From a bacterium (lineage in GTDB: Bacteria; UBP7; UBA6624): a stretch of 20,522 nucleotides of DNA. The stretch lies in NCBI GenBank assembly GCA_014384545.1, contig JACNFQ010000091.1, positions 1 through 20,522 on the forward strand. The letters are read 5' to 3'. Both the position numbers and the translations under genes were made by a program. Positions 1 through 6,920 of the stretch are shown here, piece by piece; position 1 is the stretch's first letter; each line of letters starts with the position of its first letter. Below the pieces are notes generated by a model. The model was given only the letters and a program-made list of their open reading frames with translations. It had not been told where the DNA came from and made no database searches.

Positions 1-165
1 TTAGATATGCCCAAATCGATGCGCTCAGCGACCCCAGGAATGGATGCACAATCGGTAGGACATGTCGTTATTCTGCTCTTGATTGTTCTGGGGAATCTGG
101 GACATTTCTTGGGGGGCAAACGGGACGATAGTAGCCGGCTCCGTGCATTAAAGGAGGAGAGATGA
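1..165 (+). CDS. Uncharacterised membrane protein, family 'D', first copy (3' end only)
   Basis: Partial gene entering from the left edge, read in frame from base 1 to the TGA at 163-165; 54 residues are visible. They contain a GMDAQS motif, one hydrophobic segment (VVILLLIVLGNLGHFLGG) and a basic tail ending RLRALKEER. The same layout ends the complete gene at 2373-3245 (GMDAQS, IVLGNLGHFFGKKK, RLSALKVKK), so the two are clear paralogues. The stop overlaps the next gene's ATG (ATGA), and the end of this gene carries that gene's strong ribosome binding site. I see the C-terminal membrane anchor and a probably cytoplasmic basic tail. The function is unknown and I know of no characterised homologue. 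Confidence 0.85.
   Translation, partial: LDMPKSMRSATPGMDAQSVGHVVILLLIVLGNLGHFLGGKRDDSSRLRALKEER
152..158 (+). promoter_or_regulatory. Strong ribosome binding site for the first A gene
   Basis: AAGGAGG lies 3 to 10 bases upstream of the ATG at 162, inside the last codons of the preceding D gene. It is one of the best Shine-Dalgarno matches in the window, whereas most neighbouring genes rely on weak sites plus stop/start overlap. Confidence 0.7.
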
Positions 166-944
166 CCTTTCCTTATGGTGTCGTTTCACCTCTTACTTCT
201 GAGGGGGTTGGGATTTGGGTTGCGGCGATACTCACTTTAGCGATATTCTCTTTCTTGTGGAAGGACAACCCTTTTTACCGATTTGCAGAACATCTTTTTG
301 TGGGGGTTTCCAGTGGTTATTTCCTTTCAGTTTACTGGTGGACCGTTCTCAAACCCAACTTGTATGAGCCGTTGGTAAATGGATTTGAGGCTTTGGGTGC
401 TAGGGATGTTTCGGGCGCTTTTGGGTTTGTAGAGAACCCGAATGGTGGATTGATGGTGGGCGAGGAACCCCAACTTAGAGTTCTTGTTCCTCTCGCTTTG
501 GGGCTGTTCATTCTTCTCATATTTGTGGCCCCTAAATATGCATGGCTCTCAAAGATCTCTTTTGCATGGTATATCGGTGTAGCGAGTGGATTTGCGATTC
601 CTACGGCTTTGGCGACTCGAGTCCTTCTCCAAATGGAAGGTGCCTATTCAGATTTTTGTGGATTGAACGCCACGTGCGCTGCCGCTACGGGCATCGATCC
701 CATTTCCGCCACATCAGGGTTCTGGATCAATGCCGTTGTTATGTTGGTGGGCACTTTGTGTGCGCTTGCCTACTTCTTTTTCTCATTACCCACAAAAGGA
801 GCCTTGCGGGTAATGAATCGTGTGGGCATAGGGTTTTTGATGGTCTCTTTTGGAGCCTCTTTTGGGTATACCGTGATGGCTCGCATCTCACTCTTGATAG
901 GTCGTTTTCAGTTCCTTATCCGTGAGTGGCTGGAGATTGCATGA
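162..944 (+). CDS. Uncharacterised polytopic membrane protein, family 'A', first copy
   Basis: 260 residues with about six hydrophobic segments (roughly 16-34, 43-60, 106-124, 133-152, 187-208 and 220-247). A block near the N-terminus reads GIWVAAILTLAIFSFLW, then DNPF and FAEHLFVG. The C-terminal end reads FGASFGYTVMARISLLIGR. Both blocks recur in the paralogue at 3242-3982. A loop before the fifth segment has Cys166 and Cys172 (C-x5-C), also kept in the paralogue. The ATG follows an AAGGAGG ribosome binding site at 152-158 and overlaps the upstream stop by 4 bp, so the start is firm. I do not recognise a characterised family. The position between D and B suggests a subunit of a membrane complex, which is inference. 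Confidence 0.85.
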   Translation: MTFPYGVVSPLTSEGVGIWVAAILTLAIFSFLWKDNPFYRFAEHLFVGVSSGYFLSVYWWTVLKPNLYEPLVNGFEALGARDVSGAFGFVENPNGGLMVGEEPQLRVLVPLALGLFILLIFVAPKYAWLSKISFAWYIGVASGFAIPTALATRVLLQMEGAYSDFCGLNATCAAATGIDPISATSGFWINAVVMLVGTLCALAYFFFSLPTKGALRVMNRVGIGFLMVSFGASFGYTVMARISLLIGRFQFLIREWLEIA

Positions 945-1720
945 TTGCTGTAAAGGAAGGTGTGGGGCCAGAGTTTGTTCTCTTGATGCTTTTCGTCGTT
1001 TCTCTCCTTTACTTCTTGGGGCAAGCACGGAAAGGTGTCCACTTCAAAATCAGAAAGATTGCTGGCTTGGATGCTGTGAATGAAGCGATCGGTCGTGCCA
1101 CGGAGATGGGGCGAAGTATACTCTACTCAACAGGTCTGGAAGTAGCAAGCCATATCGCTACGATAGCCAGCCTGACGATTCTATCCCGTGTCGCTCGTCG
1201 GGCAGCTCGGTATGGGACAAGGCTCCAAGTCCCCTCCTTTGACCCTGTGGTGATGACATTAGCTCAAGAAATGGTGCGTGATTCTTTTCTCCAAGAGGGT
1301 CGTATCGAGGAGTTTAGTCCCACAGATATCTTCTATCTCTCGGGGGAACAGTTTGCCTACACAGCAGCCGTGGAGGGCATTATGGTCCGAGAGAAACCCT
1401 CTACAGTTTTCTTGATGGGATACTTCTATGCTGAGAGTCTCCTCTTAGCAGAGACAGGGAATGCGATTGGAGCGATTCAGATTGCGGGTAGTGATGCTGT
1501 AACCCAACTCCCCTTCTTTATCGTTTCTTGCGACTATACACTTATTGGTGAGGAACTTTATGCGGCAAGTGCTTACCTTTCGGGCGACCCCATCATCATG
1601 TCTAGTCTCAAGGCACAGGACATGAGCAAAGCAGTGATTTGGGTCTTGATGATTGTGGGTGGAGTCGCCGCCTTTGCAGGCTCACCTTTCTTCCTTGCGT
1701 GGATGGGGGGGATTTCGTGA
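941..1720 (+). CDS. Uncharacterised bitopic membrane protein, gene 'B' (DUF6754-like)
   Basis: 259 residues from ATG 941, which overlaps the previous TGA (ATGA) and has GGAG 5 bases upstream; an upstream in-frame GTG at 926 is less likely. One hydrophobic segment lies at about 10-28, followed by a basic stretch (GQARKGVHFKIRK), a globular middle of about 200 residues, and a second segment at about 235-256. Middle motifs include GLDAVNEAIGRATEMGR, QVPSFDP, GEELYAASAYLS and SLKAQDMSKA. Positive charges after the first segment suggest the middle lies in the cytoplasm. From memory these motifs resemble the uncharacterised DUF6754 family, which I could not verify. It is single copy here and flanked by A and C in overlapping frames. 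No enzymatic motif is evident. Confidence 0.8.
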   Translation: MIAVKEGVGPEFVLLMLFVVSLLYFLGQARKGVHFKIRKIAGLDAVNEAIGRATEMGRSILYSTGLEVASHIATIASLTILSRVARRAARYGTRLQVPSFDPVVMTLAQEMVRDSFLQEGRIEEFSPTDIFYLSGEQFAYTAAVEGIMVREKPSTVFLMGYFYAESLLLAETGNAIGAIQIAGSDAVTQLPFFIVSCDYTLIGEELYAASAYLSGDPIIMSSLKAQDMSKAVIWVLMIVGGVAAFAGSPFFLAWMGGIS

Positions 1721-2376
1721 AAACCAAGGGACCTGTCCTCGTTGCATTCTTGGCTGGAATGTTGATGATTTCAGAGTATTTTCTGGATGTGGATTGGCTT
1801 GGGAAGATGGCGACTTGGATTCAGAAGTACTACATCATTATCGCTGCGTTTGCGTTGGTCATTGGTGTCACGAGCTTGGTGCGACTCCATGCGACGAAGA
1901 TTCGAGACAAAAACAAGGGATGGGGTTTCTCTTTGGTCACAATCATAGGGCTATTGGCGATGATGATTACAGGTCTAGGCTTAGTTTCCCAAGATCCGGA
2001 GAGCAATCTTCCTTTACGGGGTACAGACCATCCTGCCAATCTTTGGTTGTATGACCACATCCAAGTCCCTTTGGGAGCCACAATGTTCTCTTTGTTGGCG
2101 TTTTTTATTGCGAGTGCGGCGTACCGTGCCTTTAGAGCCCGCAGTCCCGAGGCTACCCTATTGCTTCTCTCTGCCATCATTGTCATGTTGGGGCAAGTTC
2201 CTGTAGGTGAAGCGATCTGGGACGGACTTCCTCAGGTTAAGGATTGGTTGTTGGACAACATCAATACAGCGAGCAAGAGGGCGATCATGATGGGCGTGGG
2301 TCTTGGGATGGTCAGCACGGCTCTTAAGATCATCTTTGGGATTGAAAAGACCTATTTGGGCGGGGGGGATGGATGA
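1717..2376 (+). CDS. Uncharacterised polytopic membrane protein, gene 'C'
   Basis: 219 residues starting at GTG 1717, which overlaps the TGA of gene B (GTGA). An open frame extends further upstream, but only inside gene B. About six hydrophobic segments are visible (roughly 5-23, 38-58, 69-90, 120-140, 150-168, 187-207). Between segments three and four is a polar stretch containing LPLRGTDHPANLWLYDH. The protein ends in a glycine-rich tail (YLGGGDG) encoded by a run of seven G bases. No known family is recognised. Tight coupling to B upstream and D downstream suggests it is an integral subunit of the same complex; that is inference from layout only. Confidence 0.8.
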   Translation: MKTKGPVLVAFLAGMLMISEYFLDVDWLGKMATWIQKYYIIIAAFALVIGVTSLVRLHATKIRDKNKGWGFSLVTIIGLLAMMITGLGLVSQDPESNLPLRGTDHPANLWLYDHIQVPLGATMFSLLAFFIASAAYRAFRARSPEATLLLLSAIIVMLGQVPVGEAIWDGLPQVKDWLLDNINTASKRAIMMGVGLGMVSTALKIIFGIEKTYLGGGDG

Positions 2377-3245
2377 ACGCTTGGGATCGTTTTCAAGCGA
2401 TAGATCGCCGTTGGATCTTCTTGCTCCTTCTGTTGACTACCGCATACCCTTTGCTAAATCCAGTTGGATTACCGATTAGCCCTGGAAAGTACACCACGGC
2501 AGCTTACGAGAGGATTAGCGAGCTAGAGGAGGGTGATGCGGTCTTCCTGTCCTGGGATTTTGATCCATCAAGCCAAGCTGAGTTGTTGCCTACGGCGGAT
2601 ATGGTCTTGCACCATCTCTTTGGCAAAGGGGTCAAGGTCGTCGTCGTTTCTTTGTGGCCTGCAGCACCTTCTCTAGCCCAAAATACGCTCCAACGCATCT
2701 CTTCTGAATACCCTCAAATTCAAGAAGGGGAAGATTGGGTCAATTTGGGATTCAAGCCTGGTGGGGATGTCGTCGTCAAGGCACTAGGCGATGATATTGC
2801 CTCGATTTTCCCTGCCGACCAAAAGGGGCGCAATCTGGCCGACATTCCAGTTATGTCGGGGCTAACCTCGTTGACAGAATTTGACCTACTGATTGATTTG
2901 GCTGCCGGGGGAACTGTTGAAATCTATGTGCAACAAGCTGTAGAGAGATTGTCAACGCGTGGGGAATCATTAGATTTAGTAGCTGCCGTAACCGGGGTCA
3001 TGATTGCCGACTATTATCCCTTCTTGGATTCAGGGCAGTTGAAGGGATTGGTGGGTGGGTTGCGTGGTGCTGCTGAGTATGAGTTGGCTATGGGACGCAA
3101 GGGAGACGGAACGAAAGGGATGGATGCCCAGTCTTTTGCTCATATGGCGATTATTTTCTTTATCGTTTTGGGCAACTTGGGACATTTCTTTGGAAAAAAG
3201 AAAGAGGGTGAATCAAGGTTGAGCGCCCTAAAGGTGAAGAAATGA
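2373..3245 (+). CDS. Uncharacterised membrane-anchored protein, family 'D', complete second copy
   Basis: 290 residues from ATG 2373, overlapping the previous TGA (ATGA) with a G-rich ribosome binding site just upstream. Layout: a short charged N-terminus (DRFQAIDRRW), a hydrophobic segment at about 15-32, a globular domain of about 210 residues, a second hydrophobic segment at about 252-271, and a basic tail. Positive charges at both ends suggest that the termini are cytoplasmic and the middle domain periplasmic. The middle has alternating hydrophobic strands (GDAVFLSWDF, VKVVVVSLWP, DVVVKALGDD, EFDLLIDLAAGG) suggestive of an alpha/beta fold. There is no catalytic motif I can name. The C-terminal 45 residues match the partial gene at 1-165, so this family is duplicated locally. 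Confidence 0.85.
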   Translation: MNAWDRFQAIDRRWIFLLLLLTTAYPLLNPVGLPISPGKYTTAAYERISELEEGDAVFLSWDFDPSSQAELLPTADMVLHHLFGKGVKVVVVSLWPAAPSLAQNTLQRISSEYPQIQEGEDWVNLGFKPGGDVVVKALGDDIASIFPADQKGRNLADIPVMSGLTSLTEFDLLIDLAAGGTVEIYVQQAVERLSTRGESLDLVAAVTGVMIADYYPFLDSGQLKGLVGGLRGAAEYELAMGRKGDGTKGMDAQSFAHMAIIFFIVLGNLGHFFGKKKEGESRLSALKVKK

Positions 3246-3982
3246 ACTTTATCTTTGGTATCGCTTCTTTTGAGGGTGCAGAGGGCATTGGCATCTGGTT
3301 GGCTGCGTTCTTGACCCTAGCTATCCTCTCTTTTCTATGGGGGGATAACCCCTTCTTCAAGTTTGCCGAACATCTCTATGTAGGGATCGGTGCGGGCTAT
3401 TTGGTGGTCGTCGCTTGGCATAATGATATCGCCACAAATGTCGTTGCTCCTGTTAGAGAGGGGTACGCTCTCGTTCAGGGGGGGGATGGTGCGGGTTGGT
3501 CAAACATCTTGAACCCTATCTTGGCGTGTGTGGTGGGTTCGTTCCTCTTCTTTCCTGTGGTCGCACCTAAACTCCGTTGGCTAACGAGATACGCATTCGC
3601 TTTTATTCTGGGATCATTCTCGGGAATCAAAGCAGCGGTGGTGGTCAAAGCAAACTTGGTGGTACAAGCCGAAGCAACGATACGGAAAGCGTGTGCCGTT
3701 TCCAAGCGGTGTGCCGAAGATGCTGGGTTGGTCCATACGCCAGAGATTGGTGCCATTGTCAGTGCGGTGGTGATCCTCGTTCTCGTGCTGTGTGGACTCG
3801 TCTATTTCTTCTTTTCCTTAGAGCATAAGGGTCCGGTCCGTGTCGTTGCTCGCATTGGGATTTATGGCTTGATGGTTGGGTTTGGTGCCTCTTTTGGGCT
3901 TACGGTGATGGGGAGGGTCTCCCTCTTGATAGGGCGGCTCCAATTCCTTTTTGAAGATTGGTTGGGGATTTTGGGCGGGTGA
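3242..3982 (+). CDS. Uncharacterised polytopic membrane protein, family 'A', second copy
   Basis: 246 residues, a paralogue of the protein at 162-944. The N-terminal block (GIGIWLAAFLTLAILSFLW, DNPF, FAEHLYVG) and the C-terminal block (GASFGLTVMGRVSLLIGRLQ) align without gaps, while the loop after the second membrane segment is shorter and unrelated. Cys151 and Cys157 keep the C-x5-C spacing of the first copy. The ATG overlaps the D stop (ATGA) with AAGGTG a few bases upstream. A run of eight G bases (3478-3485) lies inside the gene. The D-A order repeats the D-A order at the left edge, so the pair was probably duplicated as a unit. Function unknown. Confidence 0.85.
   Translation: MNFIFGIASFEGAEGIGIWLAAFLTLAILSFLWGDNPFFKFAEHLYVGIGAGYLVVVAWHNDIATNVVAPVREGYALVQGGDGAGWSNILNPILACVVGSFLFFPVVAPKLRWLTRYAFAFILGSFSGIKAAVVVKANLVVQAEATIRKACAVSKRCAEDAGLVHTPEIGAIVSAVVILVLVLCGLVYFFFSLEHKGPVRVVARIGIYGLMVGFGASFGLTVMGRVSLLIGRLQFLFEDWLGILGG
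3478..3485 (+). repeat. Homopolymeric G8 tract inside gene A2
   Basis: Eight consecutive G bases within the coding frame, in the loop after the second membrane segment. Similar G8 tracts occur at 12132-12139 (GspI-like) and 19805-19812 (GspK-like). They follow partly from heavy use of the GGG glycine codon. Slippage here would truncate the protein. Confidence 0.6.
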
Positions 3983-4029
3983 AAGACCTCCCTTGGGGAC
4001 AATTCCGTCTCTTTGTTTCTAGCCCGTGA
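3979..4029 (+). CDS. Possible 16-codon leader/coupling ORF between gene A2 and phoH
   Basis: GTG at 3979 overlaps the A2 stop as GTGA. It opens a frame encoding MKDLPWGQFRLFVSSP that stops at TGA 4027-4029, and that stop overlaps the phoH start (GTG 4026), again as GTGA. It fills exactly the 43-base gap that otherwise breaks the chain of overlapping genes. phoH has no good Shine-Dalgarno sequence of its own, so a ribosome ending here could restart on phoH. This is inference; a short ORF of this kind can arise by chance. There is no recognisable peptide family. Confidence 0.35.
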   Translation: MKDLPWGQFRLFVSSP

Positions 4030-4946
4030 CCGAGACCCTTGTGCGTGTAGAACTTCAGGGTGAGGACGAGATAATCTCCCTCTTGGGTGTGGGTCATTCC
4101 CATGCCCGAACGATCCGAAAGGAGATGGGGCTTTCGTTGGGGGGTGATAAGGACGGGGTAACGATTCAAGGGGAAGAGGGTAAGGTTTTCCAACTCCGAA
4201 CGAGGTTGGTGGAAGTCTTAGAGAGTATTCGATCCGCTTCTCCCCCCGGTCCAAAGGGTGTCCTGAGGGCGCTTTTAGGTCCCCCTCTCCTAGAGAAAGG
4301 AATCGTCATTCGTGGGCGGAGTTTCTCTCCGGTTAGTGGAGGACAATGGGACTATCTCCGTGCGATGCAAGAGCATCCTCTCACTCTTGTGACGGGACCA
4401 GCGGGTACAGGAAAAACGTTCTTGGCGGCTGCATGGGGGTGTCAACAACTCCACGAAGGGCGGGTAGATCGGCTCATTCTTTGTCGTCCCGTCGTTGAAG
4501 CAGGAGAGAACTTAGGGTATCTTCCGGGTGATGTAGAGGCTAAAGTTGCCCCCTATTTTCGCCCTCTCCATGACGCATTGGTAAAGACACTCGGACACCC
4601 TAGGACCCGTAGACTGACCCAAGGAGGGCAGATTGAGATTGCCCCCCTAGCTTATATGCGTGGTCGAACGCTTGAAAACGCTTTTCTGATTCTAGACGAA
4701 GCGCAGAATACGACTGTGGGGCAGATGAAAATGGTCCTTACTCGTATGGGGCAAGGGGCTATCGTTGTCGTTACAGGGGATCCTTCTCAGTGTGATTTGC
4801 CCAAGTCTGAAGAGAACGGATTGAGGGTAGCGTTATCTCGGCTAAAGGGCGTAGAGGGGGTTGCTTCATTGACATTAGGAAGAAGGGATATCGTGAGACA
4901 TCCTTTGGTGGCGAGAATAGACCGCGCTTTTGAGGATCGGGCTTAG
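4026..4946 (+). CDS. phoH: PhoH-family ATPase (PhoH/PhoL type)
   Basis: 306 residues, close to the usual length of this family. An N-terminal KH-like domain (about 1-70) precedes a P-loop NTPase domain. Walker A is GPAGTGKT (124-131), Walker B is LILDEAQN (221-228) and a TGDPSQCDLP motif lies at 250-259. Other family signatures are RPVVEAGENLGYLPGD (154-169), RGRT (212-215) and RHPLVARI (291-298). Members are cytoplasmic ATPases linked to RNA metabolism, and their genes typically sit next to ybeY, as here (two genes downstream). The start is GTG 4026 because an in-frame stop lies just upstream at 4020-4022; GTG 4041 is an alternative. There is no clear ribosome binding site, and the start overlaps the stop of a 16-codon ORF. 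Confidence 0.95.
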   Translation: MTETLVRVELQGEDEIISLLGVGHSHARTIRKEMGLSLGGDKDGVTIQGEEGKVFQLRTRLVEVLESIRSASPPGPKGVLRALLGPPLLEKGIVIRGRSFSPVSGGQWDYLRAMQEHPLTLVTGPAGTGKTFLAAAWGCQQLHEGRVDRLILCRPVVEAGENLGYLPGDVEAKVAPYFRPLHDALVKTLGHPRTRRLTQGGQIEIAPLAYMRGRTLENAFLILDEAQNTTVGQMKMVLTRMGQGAIVVVTGDPSQCDLPKSEENGLRVALSRLKGVEGVASLTLGRRDIVRHPLVARIDRAFEDRA

Positions 4947-4950
4947 GGGC

Positions 4951-6546
4951 ATGAACAAGAAGTACTTGTTGTTCGCCTTGGGGCTCCTCTTCGCATCAGC
5001 TACAACAGCGCGTATCGTTCTCGCACTCCATTATCCCGTGGATGGTCGCTTGGGCGAGTCTCTCACTGTGGATGTGGTTGCGGATCGAGCGATGGTCTTG
5101 CGTTCCGAAGATGGATGGCGTCGTGTGGTGCCTGGAGAGGTCATTATCCCCAAGGGAATCGCTTTGGAGGAGGAGGACCTCCGTATCTTGGACGAAGCGG
5201 GGCGAGTACGCAGAAAGGATGAGAGTGTTCGAGCCTTCGCAGACATCATCTATTTCTTGTTGCTCTTGATCTTGGTGGGACTAGCTGTCTTCCGGATTGG
5301 TGATAGGAGCGTCAAGCATATCAACTTGCTTTTCTTGGGAGTCTTTGGCTCCTCCCTCATATTCTTGGAGCTAGCTTTGGTCTTTTGGGGGTATGGTTTT
5401 CCCCCCATTCATAGGTTGGCGTTGCCCTTGGCGACGTCTCTGCTCGTTCTTATTGTGATTCATCCTTTCCGATTTGCAGTTTTATTCACGCTCCTGCTTC
5501 TCTTTCTTCTAGCTCCCCTATTGCCCAACTTAGGTATCGGAGAGATTGTCGGGCTTTTGGGTGCGCTAGGGGCGGTCGTTGGGATTCGTGATAGGAGTCG
5601 GGTGAAATACGCTGAAGCGGTCGGCCATTTCACGCTTTTTCTTTACCTATTAGCAACGCTAGTTGCTCTCTCCAATCAAGGAATGGATACCCCAATCAAA
5701 GAGATTCTCTTAAAGGGTGTCGTCTTTGCGGTTATGACCGGTGCTCTTGTCTTTGCGTCTACGGCATCGTTATTGGCGGCTGCCCGTCACTGGTTCGGAA
5801 TCCTGACACCTGATTACCTTATTGAAGTAGCCGCACCCGATCACCCTCTGTTACGAGACCTGGCTAAGAGGGCACCTGGTACGATGTCCCATGTCCACGC
5901 TGTTCAGGAAATAGCTGAAGTGGGAGCAGGAGCATTGCTCTCTTTGGGCGGAATGACGCCTGCTACGCTAAACCCTTGGCTGGTGCGTGTAGGTGCTTTG
6001 TACCACGATGTGGGAAAGATGACACGCCCCCACTTTTTTAGCGAGAATCAGATTGAAGGTGAAAACCCTCACGAAGATCTCTCCCCCAAGATGAGTGCTC
6101 GCCTCCTTATTTCACATGTCAATTCTGGCGTAGAGATAGGGAAGAAGTACAAGTTGCCCGAAGTTATTTTAGGCATTATTCGGTCCCACCACGGAACGAC
6201 TTTGGCTGGTCACTTTCATCTCTTGGCGACAGAAATCGCTGAGAAACGAGGAGAAGAGCATCCATCAGAGGAGGATTTCCGTTATTCAGGTCCATTACCC
6301 AAGACAGTGGAAGAAGTCGTCATTATGGTAGCCGATTCGGTCGAAGCGACGAGTCGTGCCTTGAGAGATGAAGACCCCGAAGATATCCGTGCGAAACTCC
6401 TAGAGGTACTTGAAGCACGTTGGGAAGAAGAGCAGTTGGCAGAAGCGGAAATTACGATTGCTCAGTTCAGCGTTCTTCGCGATGCTGTGGTGGAGGAAGG
6501 TGTCACCAGGCACCATCGTCGCGCGGGCTACAAATCCAAGGCGTGA
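4951..6546 (+). CDS. 7TM-HD family cyclic dinucleotide phosphodiesterase (PgpH-like), short outer domain
   Basis: 531 residues from ATG 4951; an in-frame TTG at 4930 inside phoH lacks support. A signal anchor (about 4-22) is followed by only about 70 extracytoplasmic residues, about seven membrane segments (about 99-285), and a cytoplasmic HD domain. Metal ligands visible are His314, HD at 352-353 (YHDVGK), His389, His413/414 (SHHGTT) and Asp462 (VADSVEA). NPHEDLSP is the family's NPH motif. Characterised PgpH proteins hydrolyse c-di-AMP and are about 700 residues long, with a large 7TMR-HDED domain. Here the middle of that domain is missing, while its last part (VVPGEVIIPKG, then EEDLRILDEAG) remains. 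The catalytic side looks intact. Position between phoH and ybeY is the common arrangement. Confidence 0.9.
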   Translation: MNKKYLLFALGLLFASATTARIVLALHYPVDGRLGESLTVDVVADRAMVLRSEDGWRRVVPGEVIIPKGIALEEEDLRILDEAGRVRRKDESVRAFADIIYFLLLLILVGLAVFRIGDRSVKHINLLFLGVFGSSLIFLELALVFWGYGFPPIHRLALPLATSLLVLIVIHPFRFAVLFTLLLLFLLAPLLPNLGIGEIVGLLGALGAVVGIRDRSRVKYAEAVGHFTLFLYLLATLVALSNQGMDTPIKEILLKGVVFAVMTGALVFASTASLLAAARHWFGILTPDYLIEVAAPDHPLLRDLAKRAPGTMSHVHAVQEIAEVGAGALLSLGGMTPATLNPWLVRVGALYHDVGKMTRPHFFSENQIEGENPHEDLSPKMSARLLISHVNSGVEIGKKYKLPEVILGIIRSHHGTTLAGHFHLLATEIAEKRGEEHPSEEDFRYSGPLPKTVEEVVIMVADSVEATSRALRDEDPEDIRAKLLEVLEARWEEEQLAEAEITIAQFSVLRDAVVEEGVTRHHRRAGYKSKA

Positions 6547-6920
6547 CGATGACCGTTCTTGGGGGAGAAAAGCGCGTTGTATTATGGTGTGAACGGCTCT
6601 ATTCCTCTCTCTGTCCTTGTAGGGAAGAGATCGTTATCTCCTTCCTTGAGAAAGAAGAGATGGCAAGAGCGAATCGGGAGTTTCGGGGAGGAGAGGGGCC
6701 TACCGATGTCTTGACGTTTTCTATGGGGGATGGGATGGAGGGGGAGATCCTTATCTGGTTGGGAGCGAACGAGGAAGGTGAAGAACCCGATTTCTGGGCA
6801 CTAGACCGCATTATTCATGGTTTTCTCCATTTGAAGGGTATCCATCATGATACAGAGCTAGAGTGGGAAATAAATGGTGAAGAGCATAAGAAACTCTTGG
6901 CGATTGCCCTAACTCCATGA
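6543..6920 (+). CDS. ybeY: Endoribonuclease YbeY (16S rRNA maturation)
   Basis: About 125 residues from GTG 6543 (GTGA overlap with the previous stop); ATG 6549, with AAGG 7 bases upstream, is an equally good start giving 123 residues. The zinc-binding motif H-x3-H-x5-H is visible at 90, 94 and 100 of the 123-residue form (HGFLHLKGIHH). The upstream signature NREFRGGEGPTDVLTF is typical of the family. YbeY is a single-strand-specific metallo-endoribonuclease acting in 16S rRNA 3'-end processing and ribosome quality control. It is shorter than the common 150-160 residues, the shortfall lying in the N-terminal part. It is the third gene of the usual phoH, HD, ybeY set. Confidence 0.95.
   Translation: MTMTVLGGEKRVVLWCERLYSSLCPCREEIVISFLEKEEMARANREFRGGEGPTDVLTFSMGDGMEGEILIWLGANEEGEEPDFWALDRIIHGFLHLKGIHHDTELEWEINGEEHKKLLAIALTP

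Noticed and set aside
1639-1716. Upstream extension of gene C
   Set aside because: It lies completely inside gene B; the GTG at 1717 overlapping the B stop fits the pattern of the other junctions and gives a sensible membrane protein N-terminus.
3862-4254. - strand open frame across the A2/phoH junction
   Set aside because: Low-complexity Pro/Ser/Arg composition, and it overlaps two supported + strand genes.
4930-4950. TTG start for the 7TM-HD gene inside phoH
   Set aside because: No ribosome binding site, and it adds only seven charged residues; the ATG at 4951 starts directly before the signal anchor.
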